From Macrophomina tecta (lineage: Eukaryota > Ascomycota > Dothideomycetes > Botryosphaeriales > Botryosphaeriaceae), in assembly GCA_024180945.1 (NCBI GenBank), contig JAKSGN010000007.1, forward strand, positions 3,472,001 through 3,536,000: a stretch of 64,000 bases of DNA, written 5' to 3'. The first letter of the stretch is position 1. The number at the start of each line of letters is the position of its first letter. The notes under the pieces are model-generated. The model worked only from the letters and a program-made list of their open reading frames with translations. It ran no database searches and had not been told where the DNA came from. Positions 1 to 11,323 of the stretch are shown one piece after another. The translations under genes were made by a program, and so were the position numbers.

Positions 1-268
1 CAAATCGATGCAATCATCACAATTACACCGGCTCAGACCTCTCATCAATCCGCAGGGGGCAACGCGTAGGTTACAAGCCAGAGCACACTAAACGAGTTGC
101 TTCACGGATAAGTTTGGGTTCGATGCGCATAGTGATGACTGCACCTGGAATATGAGGTACCCACTAGAATTGCGGTAAATCAATGGGATATTCCTGTAGC
201 TCTCCTGTGCAGGTGCTGAACTTCGCGATGCGCCAACGCTTTTTCGAAATCGTGATATGTGCAAACAT
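1..268. other. 3' flank of ESF2, no gene seen
   Basis: No convincing reading frame. This is the downstream side of the minus-strand ESF2 gene, which ends at 269, and presumably holds its 3' UTR. Confidence 0.5.
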
Positions 269-1282
269 TTAGAATATCTGCGACAACACCCTCTTGACCT
301 CCTCCGGTTGTTCTGGGACATCTCTAGCCCTCTTCGACTTGACCTCCACCTGCTTGAATTGCCTCCTGACCTCCCTCTCACTCGGTGATTCTGCAGCGCC
401 CTCCTTCTCCACTCCCCTGCTTTTCTTCTTCGCCGCCATGCCCTCCAACATCTTCGCCCTCTCCACATTCTGAATGAACTCCTTGTTCTCCCTCGTACTC
501 CTCGCAATCTCAGCGCGCATCCTACTGGCGCGCTCCGCATTCTCATTCGCAATTTGCTCGGTCAGGTGGTGCCACTTAAATCCCGTCAAATAGCGCATAT
601 TCCACACGTCATCGTAATAATATCCGCCCTTCTTCCCGCCGATGATGCGCGCGTTCAGCAGCTCCACACACGCCTTGGCCTGCTTCTTGTCCACGAACTC
701 AACCCAGCCGTCGACATAGCTCTTCTTCTTGTTACCCCCGGCAGCCTTGCGGCGCTTGTATGCGGATGGATCCTCAGGCGTCAGAAACACACGGCCGATG
801 GCGCCATGCTGGCTGAGCAGCGACTTGACCGTGGAGGGCTTCATGAAGGGCGGGATGCGCGAGAGGTAGACGACGCCGGTTTTTTTGACAGCTTTTTGCG
901 CTTTCTCGAGCTTCTTTTTGCTGAGCGGCTTGGTGGAGGCGGGTGCGGGTTTGAGGGGGTCGTCGTTGCCGTCGTCCTCGTTGCCGTCGGCGTCGTCATG
1001 GACGGATGTTTCGTCTTCTGCAGAGCCGGCTTTGCTCCTGGGTTCAGAGAGCTTTGGTGCATTTTTTGCGTCTGCTTTGCGGAGGAGGGAAGGGTCAAAG
1101 CCGTCGTCGCCGTCATCTCCTACCGATTCGTCGTCGGACTCGTCCACTTTGCGCCGCTTAGCTGCGCGACCGGCGAGCGCGGCGCGGCCCTTGCTTTCCT
1201 CTTCGGAATTGTAGCCGGTATCATCATCGTCGTCGCTCGCGTCTTCGGCCTCGAGCCATTCGTTTCTTTTGCGGGTGGACAT
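269..1282 (-). CDS. ESF2: Pre-rRNA processing protein Esf2/ABT1 family
   Basis: Uninterrupted 337-residue frame. The first third is acidic and lysine-rich with KRRK-type nuclear-localisation patches, as expected for a nucleolar protein. An RRM-like domain spans roughly residues 134-240; it begins GVVYLSRIPPFM and includes the family segment YYYDDVWNMRYL followed by FKWHHL. A basic helical tail with repeated ENxERxxRMR-like residues follows. In yeast Esf2 acts in the small-subunit processome, binds 18S precursor RNA and stimulates the helicase Dbp8. The length fits the family. The start is the first ATG in frame and leads directly into a typical acidic N terminus. A TATCGATAAG box lies 77 bp upstream. 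The next gene, ATP25, runs in the same direction and ends 364 bp away. Confidence 0.93.
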   Translation of the reverse strand: MSTRKRNEWLEAEDASDDDDDTGYNSEEESKGRAALAGRAAKRRKVDESDDESVGDDGDDGFDPSLLRKADAKNAPKLSEPRSKAGSAEDETSVHDDADGNEDDGNDDPLKPAPASTKPLSKKKLEKAQKAVKKTGVVYLSRIPPFMKPSTVKSLLSQHGAIGRVFLTPEDPSAYKRRKAAGGNKKKSYVDGWVEFVDKKQAKACVELLNARIIGGKKGGYYYDDVWNMRYLTGFKWHHLTEQIANENAERASRMRAEIARSTRENKEFIQNVERAKMLEGMAAKKKSRGVEKEGAAESPSEREVRRQFKQVEVKSKRARDVPEQPEEVKRVLSQIF

Positions 1283-1358
1283 GGTGGATGGTGTGGTTTG
1301 AATGTTTTGCGAAGCTTCGGAAGAGACGATGCGGCATAGAAAATAAATTAGAGTTATC

Positions 1359-1368
1359 TATCGATAAG
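1359..1368. promoter_or_regulatory. TATCGATAAG box upstream of ESF2
   Basis: The 10-mer TATCGATAAG lies about 77 bp upstream of the ESF2 start. The identical 10-mer occurs in the ATP25/NMD3 intergenic region at 4050-4059 and was not noticed elsewhere in the window. Its core TATCGATA is palindromic. A regulatory role is inferred from position and recurrence only. Confidence 0.35.
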
Positions 1369-1646
1369 ATTTCGATCAATGCGGTAGCGATCAGCGCCAC
1401 AGGGCCGGTTCCGCGCCTGGCCAAGTCCACTTCCACGACCGAGGAAGGATGTCTATGTAGTCGAAGATTTGAAGAACTCACGTGAGATCCCAGGCGAATC
1501 CAGCATGTTCACGTTTTTGGACTGCTTCAACTCCCTGTATGTGACTGGACAACGGTGCTATTGTTGAAGCCTGCAGGCGAAGTTGAATGATTCTGCGCCG
1601 CAGGAGAACAGGCTGTGGGATTTCTATTTTTTCCATCTCCGGATAT

Positions 1647-3914
1647 CTACTGTACACTCTGTCTACCGAGCACGCTCGTTCGGAATTGTTCCAGCATGCT
1701 TTGCGAGCTCTCCTCTTTCCCATATTCCTCCTTTTTCAGGGCGCTCATACATCTGTCCCATAATTTTACCCACTCCCCCTCTCTCACACCCTGTTCCCAG
1801 GTCTTGTCAACGCTCGGCTCGACCACCAGGAGGCACCTCATGACTGCTTCCCTGACATCATCCTTCAACTCGACTGGAGGTATCTCTTGCGGCATAGTAG
1901 CAAGACAATCACGCAGCGCTCGAATGCAATTCACCTGGTGACCAGTGAAGGCGACGCCGTTCAGAGCGATCGCGTACATTTGTGCTGAACGGGGCTGCAT
2001 GGCCAACGCCGTGGAAGTCCAAACATGCCACATGCCCTTCATGTCCCCAAGAATAGCGTAACTTCGCAGCAAATGCGTATAGGTCTCGGGCTTGAGAGGC
2101 AACTCGAGCATATCCACCTGATGGAGGAGCTCGTGACGTGCAGACTGGTTGAATGCCGCCCGCTTTTTAGCCACGACAGCATCCTTATGCCTAGCATTCA
2201 AGTCGCTGCTGAGTGTCGAGACCGAATCGTGAAGCATGAGTATTACCTCGTCCGTGAGACTGGGATACGAATGCCCTTGCATGGCGTAGAGGAGTGCGAA
2301 GACAATTTGGTAGCGACGTCGACTACTTGCCTCATTGAACTCGGAGGGATGCTCGACGGACAGGAGGGCACGAATACTGGCAAGGAACATGCGCTCTGGA
2401 ACCCGTACGCCTGCGACTTGCATCTCTTCAAGAAGGTCATGAATGACAAAGACAGGGTAGCCGGAATGGTTCAGGGAGTGGGCGGTGAGATAGAGCTGTA
2501 GAAGAGCTTCATAATGGAGGACATCCGGAAATTCGGGGATATGGCCGTAGAATTCTTTCAGAAAAGGTGTGAGGTTTTTACGATCCCGCCCCGATCCTTC
2601 GCCCAGAGCTTCAAGCTTCTCTTTCGGAGACATCTGATGCAGTTCCTCTAGTTTGTTGGCAAGAGCAATGGCCTCGGCATGTTGATCGGGCTTGGCCTGT
2701 TTTTTAAGCTCTGAGGGAGCAATCCTATCCTTCATAGGCATTCCATGATCCGACCTAGTACTCATTGGCGATTTCCGAGTCCTTGACCAGGTGTTAGCTT
2801 GGGAATGCTTTCCATCTCTTTCAAGTGCCAAGCGCGTACCGAATAGCCTTCCTGTAGACGTGTGATAGGCTCTAGCCTGCAACGGTGCTTGGGGTTTGGC
2901 CTGAGAGGATTGGCGTGGCTGCTTGACGGTGTTTTGATCTGCTAGGAGTGCTCCGTTCGGGTTGTGCATTTCGTCCACGACTTGCTCTGCCGCCTCTGGA
3001 GGAGTTTGGGCGTCCCTCCTTCGTCTGTCGGTCTTCAGCACGCCATTCCAGAGGTTCTCGAGGTCGAGCTCCACTCTCTTTTCCTCCGTGAAGAGCTGGA
3101 GGACAATGCTAACGCCTTCCGACTGTCCAACGAAGCCAACAAACCCTTCCGTTTGCTGGACCGCCTTTGGGGCTGACTCTGCGGGTTTCACGGAGCCGGC
3201 ATTCACACAGATCCAGCCAGTGCGAATGCCGTCATCCGCAGCGAGGCTGCTTTCTGATACACCGACGTTAGACAGCATTCTCGCCTTGCGCGCTTTGCGT
3301 CTCAGCTTCAGCTTCAATTCATTCCGTCCCAGCAAACCATCTGCATGTGGACTCAATTTGTATTCGCTCCTGAGCCATCGGCATAGTCTGTCAGCAGAAA
3401 CGTGAAGATGCTTCTCGCTTCGTGCGGTCCCAAAGAGCATGAGGAGATTCGCGCCGAGCGCGGGTGGCGGGTCGAGGTGTCGAAGGTCGAGAAGTGAAAG
3501 GTCGTCAATGCCGAGATCCACCGAAACATATTGAAGAAAGCGCTCGAGGATTGGCGGAGGATGTTCCGGGAGGTCTGGCAGGCGCTGCCTGTCCGCTAGC
3601 GGGTTTGTGGAGGCATCAAGAGGTCGTTCAGGCGCATCAACTTGGAGATACCAAGGGACCGACGCATCTTGGGTGTTCGAGGGCGCAGGAAGTTCTTCAG
3701 AGGATAATTCGTTTTCGGGTTGCTGGGCGTCCTTTCTGGAGCGCGCATCGGAGAGGCGCAATGGAATGGTAGTAAAGGACCTGGTGGTCGCGCGAGCATG
3801 CGGAAGGCCAGATGCGGGGATTTCGACACCGGCAATTGATGCAAAAGACCTGATGAAGTTGCTGCGACAGGCATTGCATCGGAGGCTTGAGGCGATGGCT
3901 CTGGAGGCAGCCAT
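1647..3914 (-). CDS. ATP25: ATPase synthesis protein 25, mitochondrial
   Basis: Single-exon frame of 755 residues. The N terminus is arginine/serine-rich and lacks acidic residues for about 60 positions, consistent with a mitochondrial presequence. A RsfS/Iojap-like half follows (about residues 115-300), with the segments VSVDLGIDDLSLLDLRH and LLMLFGTARSEKHLHVSADRL. A long helical C-terminal half (about 430-755) corresponds to the M domain. In yeast Atp25 is cleaved in two: the N part resembles a ribosome-silencing factor, and the C part stabilises the mRNA for ATP synthase subunit 9 and supports ring assembly. The length is somewhat above the yeast protein but usual for filamentous fungi. 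It shares a 303-bp divergent promoter with NMD3. Confidence 0.9.
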   Translation of the reverse strand: MAASRAIASSLRCNACRSNFIRSFASIAGVEIPASGLPHARATTRSFTTIPLRLSDARSRKDAQQPENELSSEELPAPSNTQDASVPWYLQVDAPERPLDASTNPLADRQRLPDLPEHPPPILERFLQYVSVDLGIDDLSLLDLRHLDPPPALGANLLMLFGTARSEKHLHVSADRLCRWLRSEYKLSPHADGLLGRNELKLKLRRKARKARMLSNVGVSESSLAADDGIRTGWICVNAGSVKPAESAPKAVQQTEGFVGFVGQSEGVSIVLQLFTEEKRVELDLENLWNGVLKTDRRRRDAQTPPEAAEQVVDEMHNPNGALLADQNTVKQPRQSSQAKPQAPLQARAYHTSTGRLFGTRLALERDGKHSQANTWSRTRKSPMSTRSDHGMPMKDRIAPSELKKQAKPDQHAEAIALANKLEELHQMSPKEKLEALGEGSGRDRKNLTPFLKEFYGHIPEFPDVLHYEALLQLYLTAHSLNHSGYPVFVIHDLLEEMQVAGVRVPERMFLASIRALLSVEHPSEFNEASSRRRYQIVFALLYAMQGHSYPSLTDEVILMLHDSVSTLSSDLNARHKDAVVAKKRAAFNQSARHELLHQVDMLELPLKPETYTHLLRSYAILGDMKGMWHVWTSTALAMQPRSAQMYAIALNGVAFTGHQVNCIRALRDCLATMPQEIPPVELKDDVREAVMRCLLVVEPSVDKTWEQGVREGEWVKLWDRCMSALKKEEYGKEESSQSMLEQFRTSVLGRQSVQ

Positions 3915-4217
3915 GGCACAATCTGGCAGAGGTTGAGGTGCGGAGAAGAAAATGAGGGCGGCAAAGAGGCGTCAGGAACGCGCTCTCGCCGCGGGATTGC
4001 AGCGACCGATGGCTGCCTGAGGCATTAACAGCGGCGCCTCCGTGCTCTTTATCGATAAGCCGCTCACCCGTCAGTGCGGTCTTTTCACGCCGCCTGCTTA
4101 CAATAGCCAAACTATTTCCAAGAGCTCGTGGGGCAAATCTTGCACACCCCTCACGCTCTTACCTTCCTCTCCTCTATCCCCTTCCAGTTTCCAAGATACC
4201 CCGACCTTGCGCCCGCC
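3915..4217. promoter_or_regulatory. Divergent ATP25/NMD3 promoter with a second TATCGATAAG box
   Basis: This 303-bp stretch separates the divergent start codons of ATP25 and NMD3 and must contain both promoters. It carries TATCGATAAG at 4050-4059, identical to the box upstream of ESF2, and a pyrimidine-rich run at 4160-4195 just before the NMD3 start that looks like a fungal core promoter or 5' UTR. Confidence 0.5.
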
Positions 4218-5817
4218 ATGTCTATGGACCTGGACAACGGCGCTGTCGCCTTTCAGCCCGGCGCGCAAAATGCGGCAACAATTCTCTGCTGCAACTGCGG
4301 CGCTCCGATCGACGGCACAAGTTCCGCTGGCGCACTCTGTTACGACTGTATCAAACTCACGGTGGACATCAGTGAAGGCGTCCAGAGAGAGGCTGTCCTC
4401 CATTCTTGCAGAGACTGCGACAGGTATGTTCCAGTGTCCGCTTCTTGCGCTGAACCAGCTAACCCGCCACAGATGGATGTCACCTCCCAACCAGTGGCTA
4501 GTTGCGCAGCCCGAGTCGCGCGAACTCCTTGCCTTGTGTCTCAGGAAACTGCGCGGCCTTAACAAAGTCCGCATCATCGATGCCAGCTTCATCTGGACCG
4601 AGCCCCACTCGCGGAGAATCAAGGTCAAGATCACCATACAACAAGAGGCTTTCCAAAACACCATTCTGCAGCAATCTTTCGAAGTCGAATATGTTCTCGC
4701 GAATCAGCAATGCCCAGACTGCGCCAAGAGTTATACCCACAACACATGGAGGGCTTCCGTCCAAGTGCGCCAAAAGGTCACCCACAAGCGTACCTTCCTG
4801 TACCTTGAGCAGCTCATCCTGAAGCATTCAGCCCACAAAGACACCATCAACATCAAGGAGACACATGAGGGAATCGACTTTTTCTTCGCGGCGCGAAACC
4901 AAGCGGAGAAGTTCGTCGACTTTCTCAAGTCTGTCGTGCCTGTTTTCGTCAAGAAGTCTCAGGAACTCATCTCTATGGATGTGCACACTTCAGTCAAGTC
5001 CTACAAGTTTACTTACTCGATTGAGATTGTCCCTATTTGTAAGGACGATCTGGTTGTGCTGCCCATTAAGATGGCAAAGCAGCTTGGTAACATACCACCA
5101 ATGACCATCTGCAACCGCATTGGAACGGCCGTTCAAGTTCTAGATCCGCAGACGCTTCAGACAGCAGACATTAGCCCTGAGGTCTACTGGCGGTCACCGT
5201 TCACACCGCTCGCAGATGTCACGGAGCTCGTTGAGTTTATTGTCCTGGATATCGAGCCTCTCGGCCCCACCAAGGGTCGCTACGTCTTGGCCGAGGCAAC
5301 CGTGGCTCGCGCGTCAGACATGGGTTCTAACGATCAGACGTTCTATACGAGGACGCACATGGGCGCCTTGTTGAACGTTGGTGATTCAGTCATGGGATAC
5401 CACTTGCTTGGCACCAACTTCAATAATGACCTGTTTGACGAACTTGAGAACAGCAAACAATACTCGAGTACCATCCCAGATGTATTGTTCGTCAAGAAGC
5501 ACTACGCTCGTAAGAAGAGGAACAAGCGCAACTGGAAGGTCAAGCGCATGGCCAAGGAGGAGAGCGAGATGCTCCCGCGCAAGCAGGACCAGGAGCGTCT
5601 GGAACGCGACTTTGAGATGTTCCTCCGCGACGTTGAGGAAGACGAAGACTACCGTGCCGGTATTGCGCTATACAAGAGCCAACACGCACCGAAGCCCACA
5701 GATGCCGAAGAGATGGAGGAGGATGACGACGAGGAGGACGAGGGCTTGCAGATCCCGATGGACCAGCTGTTGGAGGAGATGGAAGACCTCAACATGGAAG
5801 ATGGCGACGAAATGTGA
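4218..5817 (+). CDS. NMD3: 60S ribosomal export adaptor Nmd3
   Basis: Two exons, 4218-4423 and 4473-5817. The 49-nt intron has a GTATGT donor. The product is about 516 residues. The N terminus holds zinc-binding pairs (CCNCG, LCYDC, CRDCD and, after the intron, CPDC), as in all Nmd3 proteins. Splicing joins the DCDR codons to WMSPPNQW, which restores the conserved CxxCxR-PPxxW passage. The middle contains the conserved family core (IRIDASFIWTEPHSRR-like and DVHTSVKSYKFTYS). The C terminus is acidic with a leucine-rich DQLLEEMEDLNME stretch resembling a CRM1 export signal. Nmd3 loads onto nascent 60S subunits and recruits Crm1 for nuclear export. The ATG chosen is the first one that gives the conserved N terminus. 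Confidence 0.95.
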
Positions 5818-7122
5818 TCAAAAGTGGTATTCGCGTGGGCCAAAACTGGCTTGGTGGCAGATGTCCTGGCGTTTGGAATGCATGAAATGGAGTTTTCCGG
5901 AGCTTGCTAGATCTGTGGGCTACAATATCCAATTGATTCATTACTCTCCTAACTTACAAAGCTGATTATTCGAAGGATGCGGCTGACGAGTCCAGCTAAT
6001 ATTCCAGGCACTGTGTTCATGATTGCTTAATCAAGAGACGGTGGATGCCGCGGCTCCGGACGAGACTGTACGCTCTAGCGGGCAGGATCCGGCGTCGCTA
6101 TGTTCCGAGATAGGGTAGGCTTCGCCATACGCATACTAATAAACCTCCTAGGGTGCCGTGGTCTGCCGCAGCCGAGGCCGCTAGGAACTTGAAGCGCGGT
6201 TTTGCAATTGGCTCAGTATGGCTCTAGTCGATCTACTAGCGGGGCCGCTCTCGCTTTCTGCCCTCTCTGATTCACCAACAACTGCTCTTGGCACGTCTCT
6301 CCGTCCCGCTTCCTGATGCAATCAGCTCCTGCGTGCATGCCTACTACCTTCAATCGGTGGATCATCCCACTGAAAGCCTGCCGGTGCCTGAAAGCGGGTA
6401 ATTTGGTCCGGATGCTCGTTGCTTATGTTCTGGCCAGGCTCCGCATGTCTGGTGCTAGCAACTTCTGCCATGGACGGCTACTCTATCAGCCATTCCCCTC
6501 CCCATCGGTACTTGAGTCGTTGAGGTAGTTTAGGGAGTGGCTGTTATGGGTAGCCTGCCTTCTCCGCTACCTTCCATCGCGCGCCAGCCAGCCCTAGGAG
6601 GGCGCCATGAAGCTTTGATTAGGCGGTCTATGCTTGTGCACCAAAAGCGGCATCACCTTCCGCCTGTCGTATCATCAGCCACCGGGCCGCACTGGCTGTC
6701 GATCTGGCATAGTCTCCTATTGGCTGTATTCACCATGGCGAGCACCTGATAGAATTCCGGGGTCCAGGCGGTTGGAAGCACTAGCCTACCGAGATCCATC
6801 ATACAGCAGCTGCCTTCCTAGTGCTGCCCGCGCCATCTTTCTCCCTTCCGTCCCTTGTCTTGGGGCTGTGGCGCATGCGCTCGACGGCCTCAACTTAGAG
6901 CAAGCGACCCGCCGGTGGATCCTGCGAGGATGTTGCTGCTGAACCGATTCGCCTGAAGGGAGAGGATATTTAGCAGGGAATATGACCTGCAGTCCTGCAA
7001 GAGTCTTCGTCAATGCCCCAGCCTGTCGGTCTGCCCGTCGTCTCTCGGCTATTCCTATTTTTTCTTTTATTAGGCTTTCATTTATCCACATCTCTGACGG
7101 ACTGTTCACGCGCTCTGTAATA
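5818..7122. other. 1.3-kb intergenic stretch, no gene seen
   Basis: No long frame with recognisable protein signal on either strand; short open frames only. It includes the NMD3 3' UTR and the promoter of the rhodopsin-like gene beginning at 7123. Confidence 0.5.
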
Positions 7123-8473
7123 ATGCAATGGGCAGACACCGCAATGCGGAGCGTCCGCGCTACTTGGGCAGTCACTTTCGTTTCGTTCATTTTTCTGATA
7201 CTTAAGCTCGGCGTGCGTTACCGGGTGACACAGAGCGTGGGCTGGGACGATTTCTTCGTTGTCTGTTCGTGGATTGTCACAATACCCTTGGCGCTTTCCA
7301 TTCATTTTCGTAAGTACCTATCGACGCAGCTATCAGTAGGACTGGGCTGATCAATCTATCACAGAAGCTGTGCATGGGATGGGGAGGCCATCCAAGGAAC
7401 TATCACTAGAGGATCTCAGCGACCAAACCCGATGGTGAGTGCTTTGACCGTCTTCGCAGAGCTTGTATTTCACAAGCGCTACCCAATTGCTTCAGGAGAC
7501 GGACGTCTCTGACCCAGCCACCATCTCTCCACACTATATTGTCCCTGCGACTAACAAGATGCAGGTTCTGGGCGAGCGTTTGGGTGTATTTATTCGCGCT
7601 GGGGTTATCAAAGATGTCGATCTTACTGCAATACCACCGAATCTTCGTCGGCAAACGCACAACGCTGATGGTCAAGTTGACCTTCGTGTTCGTCGTGCTT
7701 TGGACGGCACAAGCAATACTTGTCTCCATCCTGCAATGTGTCCCGGTGGAGTCCTTCTGGAACAGGAGCACCAAAGGAGCCTGCACCGACGCAGTGGCGT
7801 CGTACTACGTAAACGCATCTCTAAACATCCTCACCGACTTCATCATTATCGGGCTGCCCATCCCTGTCCTAAACCAGCTACAGGTCTCGAGCAGCCAAAA
7901 GCTCGGACTGGCGTTCGCCTTTGCCATCGGCGGAGCGTAAGTCTGCCCTCTATGCTCAGCGTCTCCGCAAATGGACAGAGACTGACCATGAACCGGAACA
8001 GGGGCTGCATTATCTCCTTGGTCCGCCTCAGCGCGGTGGCCAGTGCGCTCAAGAAGGGCGATCCCGGATTCGCGAATCCTCAGCCCTCGTTATGGTCGGC
8101 CATCGAGGTGGCGGTGTGCATTATCTGCGCGTGTCTGCCTTCGCTGCGCCCGCTCCTCGTCCGCCTCATGACTGCCGTCGGCATGATGTCAGCGCGTGAG
8201 GCTACTTCATACCCGTCACACATTCGCTCGGACAGGAATCCTGCTCGGGTCTGGGCGAACACGCGTGCTGCCCGGCTCGGCTCGGACAAGGACATTGTTG
8301 ATATGGAGCTTCAGGTCAGTAGGGATCAGAGGATCAAAATCGACACCACGGTCGAGGTCACCTCTGCGGCGGGAAGCGCCAGTCAGAGCATGAAGAGTGA
8401 AGGCGGGGAAAGTAATGATGCTTTGGTGCCCGACAGGCGGTGGTATCAGGCGCAAGTGACGAACGGGAGATGA
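7123..8473 (+). CDS. Rhodopsin-like fungal integral membrane protein
   Basis: Four exons: 7123-7309, 7365-7434, 7565-7936 and 8002-8473, giving about 366 residues. The joins are supported by phase and by good branch sites: GACTAACAAG before 7564 and GACTGACC before 8001. The protein has the layout of the large fungal rhodopsin-domain/PTH11-like family: seven hydrophobic segments, GWDDFFVV after helix 1, HGMGRPSKEL in the first loop, KMSILLQYHRIF in helix 3, CVPVESFW before the extracellular loop, and GCIISLVRL in helix 6, with a hydrophilic cytoplasmic tail of about 100 residues. No ligand or function can be read. The third intron boundary was chosen because an alternative nearby AG would create a stop codon. 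A second family member lies at 25.6 kb. Confidence 0.8.
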
Positions 8474-8810
8474 GCAGGATTGTAGAATGGAGCAAATGTA
8501 CAGTAGATTCTCGTGTTACGTACGTGATACCAGGCCTAAAGCCAATTGATTCTTGTCTCGGACGGAGGATGTGCATGGGATGCAGGTGGTTTTGAAACAA
8601 ATATAGTAAAGACACAGACCCTTGGTGAAGTTCAAGAGCCGAGGGGTGTGAAAAAAAGGTTGCCGATCACGTGTGAGGGTTGGTTGAGTTCCGACGTCGA
8701 TTCGGGCACCTCGGCTCGTCACCTCTCGTCCGCCCGGAGCTCCGCCGTTAGTCAATCGACCTGTCAATGAGCTGCCACACGCCCTCGGACAGCGATGAGC
8801 AGCTGGCACG
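8474..8810. other. Intergenic region upstream of PEX12
   Basis: Short region of 337 bp with no gene recognised. It holds the 3' end of the membrane-protein gene and the PEX12 promoter. Confidence 0.5.
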
Positions 8811-10341
8811 ATGGAGTACCTGTCGAGCCAACAAGATGGCTTCGATGAGCTGAAGCCGTCGCTGTTCGGTGCGTCTCCCCATCTCCGCTGCCCTCCGCGT
8901 CCGCATCCGCAACGAAGCACTGACATATGGCGCCGTCACAGAGCTCCTCTCCGAACAGCAGTTATCTGCTCTACTTCCACCCTCCCTCCGCTACCTCCTC
9001 GCTGTCGCCACCCATCGCCATCCCCGCTACCTGCTGCCTATCCTCAATTCCTTCGATGAAGTCTACGCCTTGCTGTCGCTGCTGGTGGAGCGGCACTTCC
9101 TGCGCACCTACGGCGGCGGCTTCACCGAAAACTTCTACGGCCTGAAGCGCGAGCGCGTGCTACGCGTCAAGGGCGGCGAGGTGCACCGCGCGCAGTTGGG
9201 CGCCGCCGACCAGGTACGCGAGACGCTCAAGCTGCGCGACGCTGATGTCTGGCGTAACTTGGCCGTCATGGTCGGCCTGCCGTGGCTGAAGCGCAAGCTC
9301 GACGAGGGCTGGGACATCCACGCCGCCCACCAGAATCTCCTGCAAGGCGCCGGGCCGGGCTTCGGACGGGAGCGCGACGCGCTGCCCGAAGGCGCGAGCG
9401 TCAAGCAACGCATCGTCTTCTACTACAAATGGTTCTTGCGGAAAGTGTATCCCAGCGTCAACGCGGCCTACTACTTCGCCCTGCTGGCTTGGAGCCTTGC
9501 CTACCTCTTCGACACGTCCAAGTTCCACAGCCCCTTCCTGTGGCTCGTAGGCACGCGCATCCGCCGCCTCAATGCCGCCGACCACCGCGCCATCGAGCTC
9601 GCCACGAACCCACCTCCTCCTCGCCCTTCGACCGCCGCCTCATCCCCATCCGCCCGCCCTGGGCAATCTAGCAGCATCCTCCACCCGCGTACCCTCGCGC
9701 AGACGCTCTCCCAGCGCGCGCTCGGCTCCCTCCGCATCCTTCTTCCCACCTCTATCTTCGCCCTAAAGTTCCTCGAATGGTGGCACGCTTCGGACTTCGC
9801 GCGGCAGCTGTCGCGCCAGACGGCCGCCGACCTAGAACTCCCACCCCCCATCATCACCGGCGTTCCTCCTGTTTCTTCTTCCGCACCATCAAAAACGCCA
9901 ACAACAACTACTCCCTCTAAACCCTCGGCCCTCAAGTCCCCACCGAGTCCGACACCCCCCATCTCCGCCTCTTCCCTCCTCCCCATCCTCACCGTCCCCG
10001 CGCCGGCAAATTCTGCGCTCTGTCCGATTTGCGTCTCACCCATCCAGACCCCGACGGCTAGCCCCTACGGCTTCGTGTACTGCTACGCGTGCATTCATCG
10101 GTGGGTCGAGGGCTCGCATGAGCGGCAGGCGGCGTTTATGGAGGGGAATAGGGCGTTTACGAATGGCGAGGGGGAGGAAGTGGGCGTTGTGGGCGGTGGA
10201 GGCGCGGAGGAAGGGAGTGGCGCGTGGTTGGAGGAGGAAGGGAGTCGCGAGGGGAGATGGGAGAACGGGCGGGGCAGAGATGCGGTAACGGGGAGGAAGG
10301 TGTTGGGAGGGACAGAGGGGTTGAGGAGGGTTGTTGTATGA
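8811..10341 (+). CDS. PEX12: Peroxisome assembly RING protein Pex12
   Basis: Two exons, 8811-8868 and 8942-10341, about 485 residues. The first exon encodes MEYLSSQQDGFDELKPSLF. Splicing the 73-nt intron joins it to ELLSEQQLSALLPPSLRY, which is the conserved Pex12 N terminus. Further signatures are HRHPRYLL, ERHFLRTYGGGFTENFYGL, membrane helices around residues 185-215 and 275-290, and a C-terminal RING with CPIC and YCYACIHRW. The RING has only the reduced cysteine set known for Pex12, which binds a single zinc. Pex12 works with Pex2 and Pex10 as the ubiquitin ligase that recycles the import receptor Pex5. A Pro/Ser/Thr-rich linker (about residues 320-375) and a Gly/Glu-rich tail after the RING are lineage-specific. 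Confidence 0.94.
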
Positions 10342-11323
10342 GTGGTGTTTTGGGACTGATATCCAATATAATGTGGCTTTTTTGTTACTGTCAGCAAATT
10401 GAGTACGATGGTTTATCTGTGCGGTTTACGGCGCGAGGGCAGCAGCAGCAAGCCAAGCTTGCGTGTGCACACTTGGGTACGTGGAGCTAGACCTTGAAGC
10501 GCTCGCTCCTTCATGCAGCACTAATAACTCTGAATCAGCCTGAAGGTGCTATAGGCTCTCCTTTCTCTGTATCCATTCCTCCGAAAGATCCAGGCTCCCA
10601 CACCCGATTGCAGCCTCCTAACCCTCCCTCTCCGGTGCTTTCCTCATGTGTCCGTCACGCCCTCCATCCTCGAGCTTGTCGCGTGATCGGAGCGAAATGA
10701 TACATGCTCAATAGACGACTGTGGATCAACGGTCTCTATTATTTATTTCTCTTTGTTTTTTTTTTAACCGGAAATGGAAACCGCCCCCGCTCGCAAGCCG
10801 GGCGTCTGGCCTGGTGCTCACTGAGACGATAGGAGAGCGTTAGTGGTGATTGTGGGGGATCGGAGATACTTACGGGAGTGTCATTCTCAGACTTAGAATG
10901 TCGTGGGAGGATGCCTTGCCTACGTGGATTTGGAGTGAGTGTCATGGTATTTGATGGGGCGATAGCGCAGAAGGGCGCGGCAGAAAGTCTGGTTTTTTTC
11001 TCGAGGCGATTTCTTGCTGCTGTAGCCTGGGCGGTATGGGGCGGAGCGAGACGGTTTTTGGAGGGCGAGAAGTGAGGACGGCGGTCAGTCAGGGGTTTAC
11101 TGAGTGTCGAGGGTTGAGGAAATAGTTGAGCAGGGCGAATGGGGCGGGAGTTTTGGGTGCATCATGCGGGATGACTCGAAGATGGAGCAGGTGGGCTGGT
11201 TGGAGCGTAGGTAGTTCAAGGTAGCGGCGGGCATTTCACACAAGGCTTTTAGAAGTCTGAGGGGCTGTGACATAAGCCTTTACATCACCGAGGCCTTTCC
11301 TGTGCACCATTTGATCCCTTGGT
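10342..11323. other. Intergenic boundary of the accessory block, no gene supported
   Basis: From here the dense core genes stop. The only item of note is a short minus-strand frame at 10739-10945 with an internal GTAAGT, which I could not support as a gene. The sequence is otherwise unrecognised. Confidence 0.45.

Noticed and set aside
554..1339. 261-codon frame on the plus strand opposite ESF2
   Set aside because: Antisense shadow of a clearly conserved protein; its sequence is only the low-complexity reverse of the ESF2 acidic and lysine regions.
10739..10945. Short minus-strand frame with a GTAAGT inside
   Set aside because: A small spliced gene is conceivable (an alternative frame ends SGGGFHFR), but splicing at the best sites gives an immediate stop and no homology is recognised.
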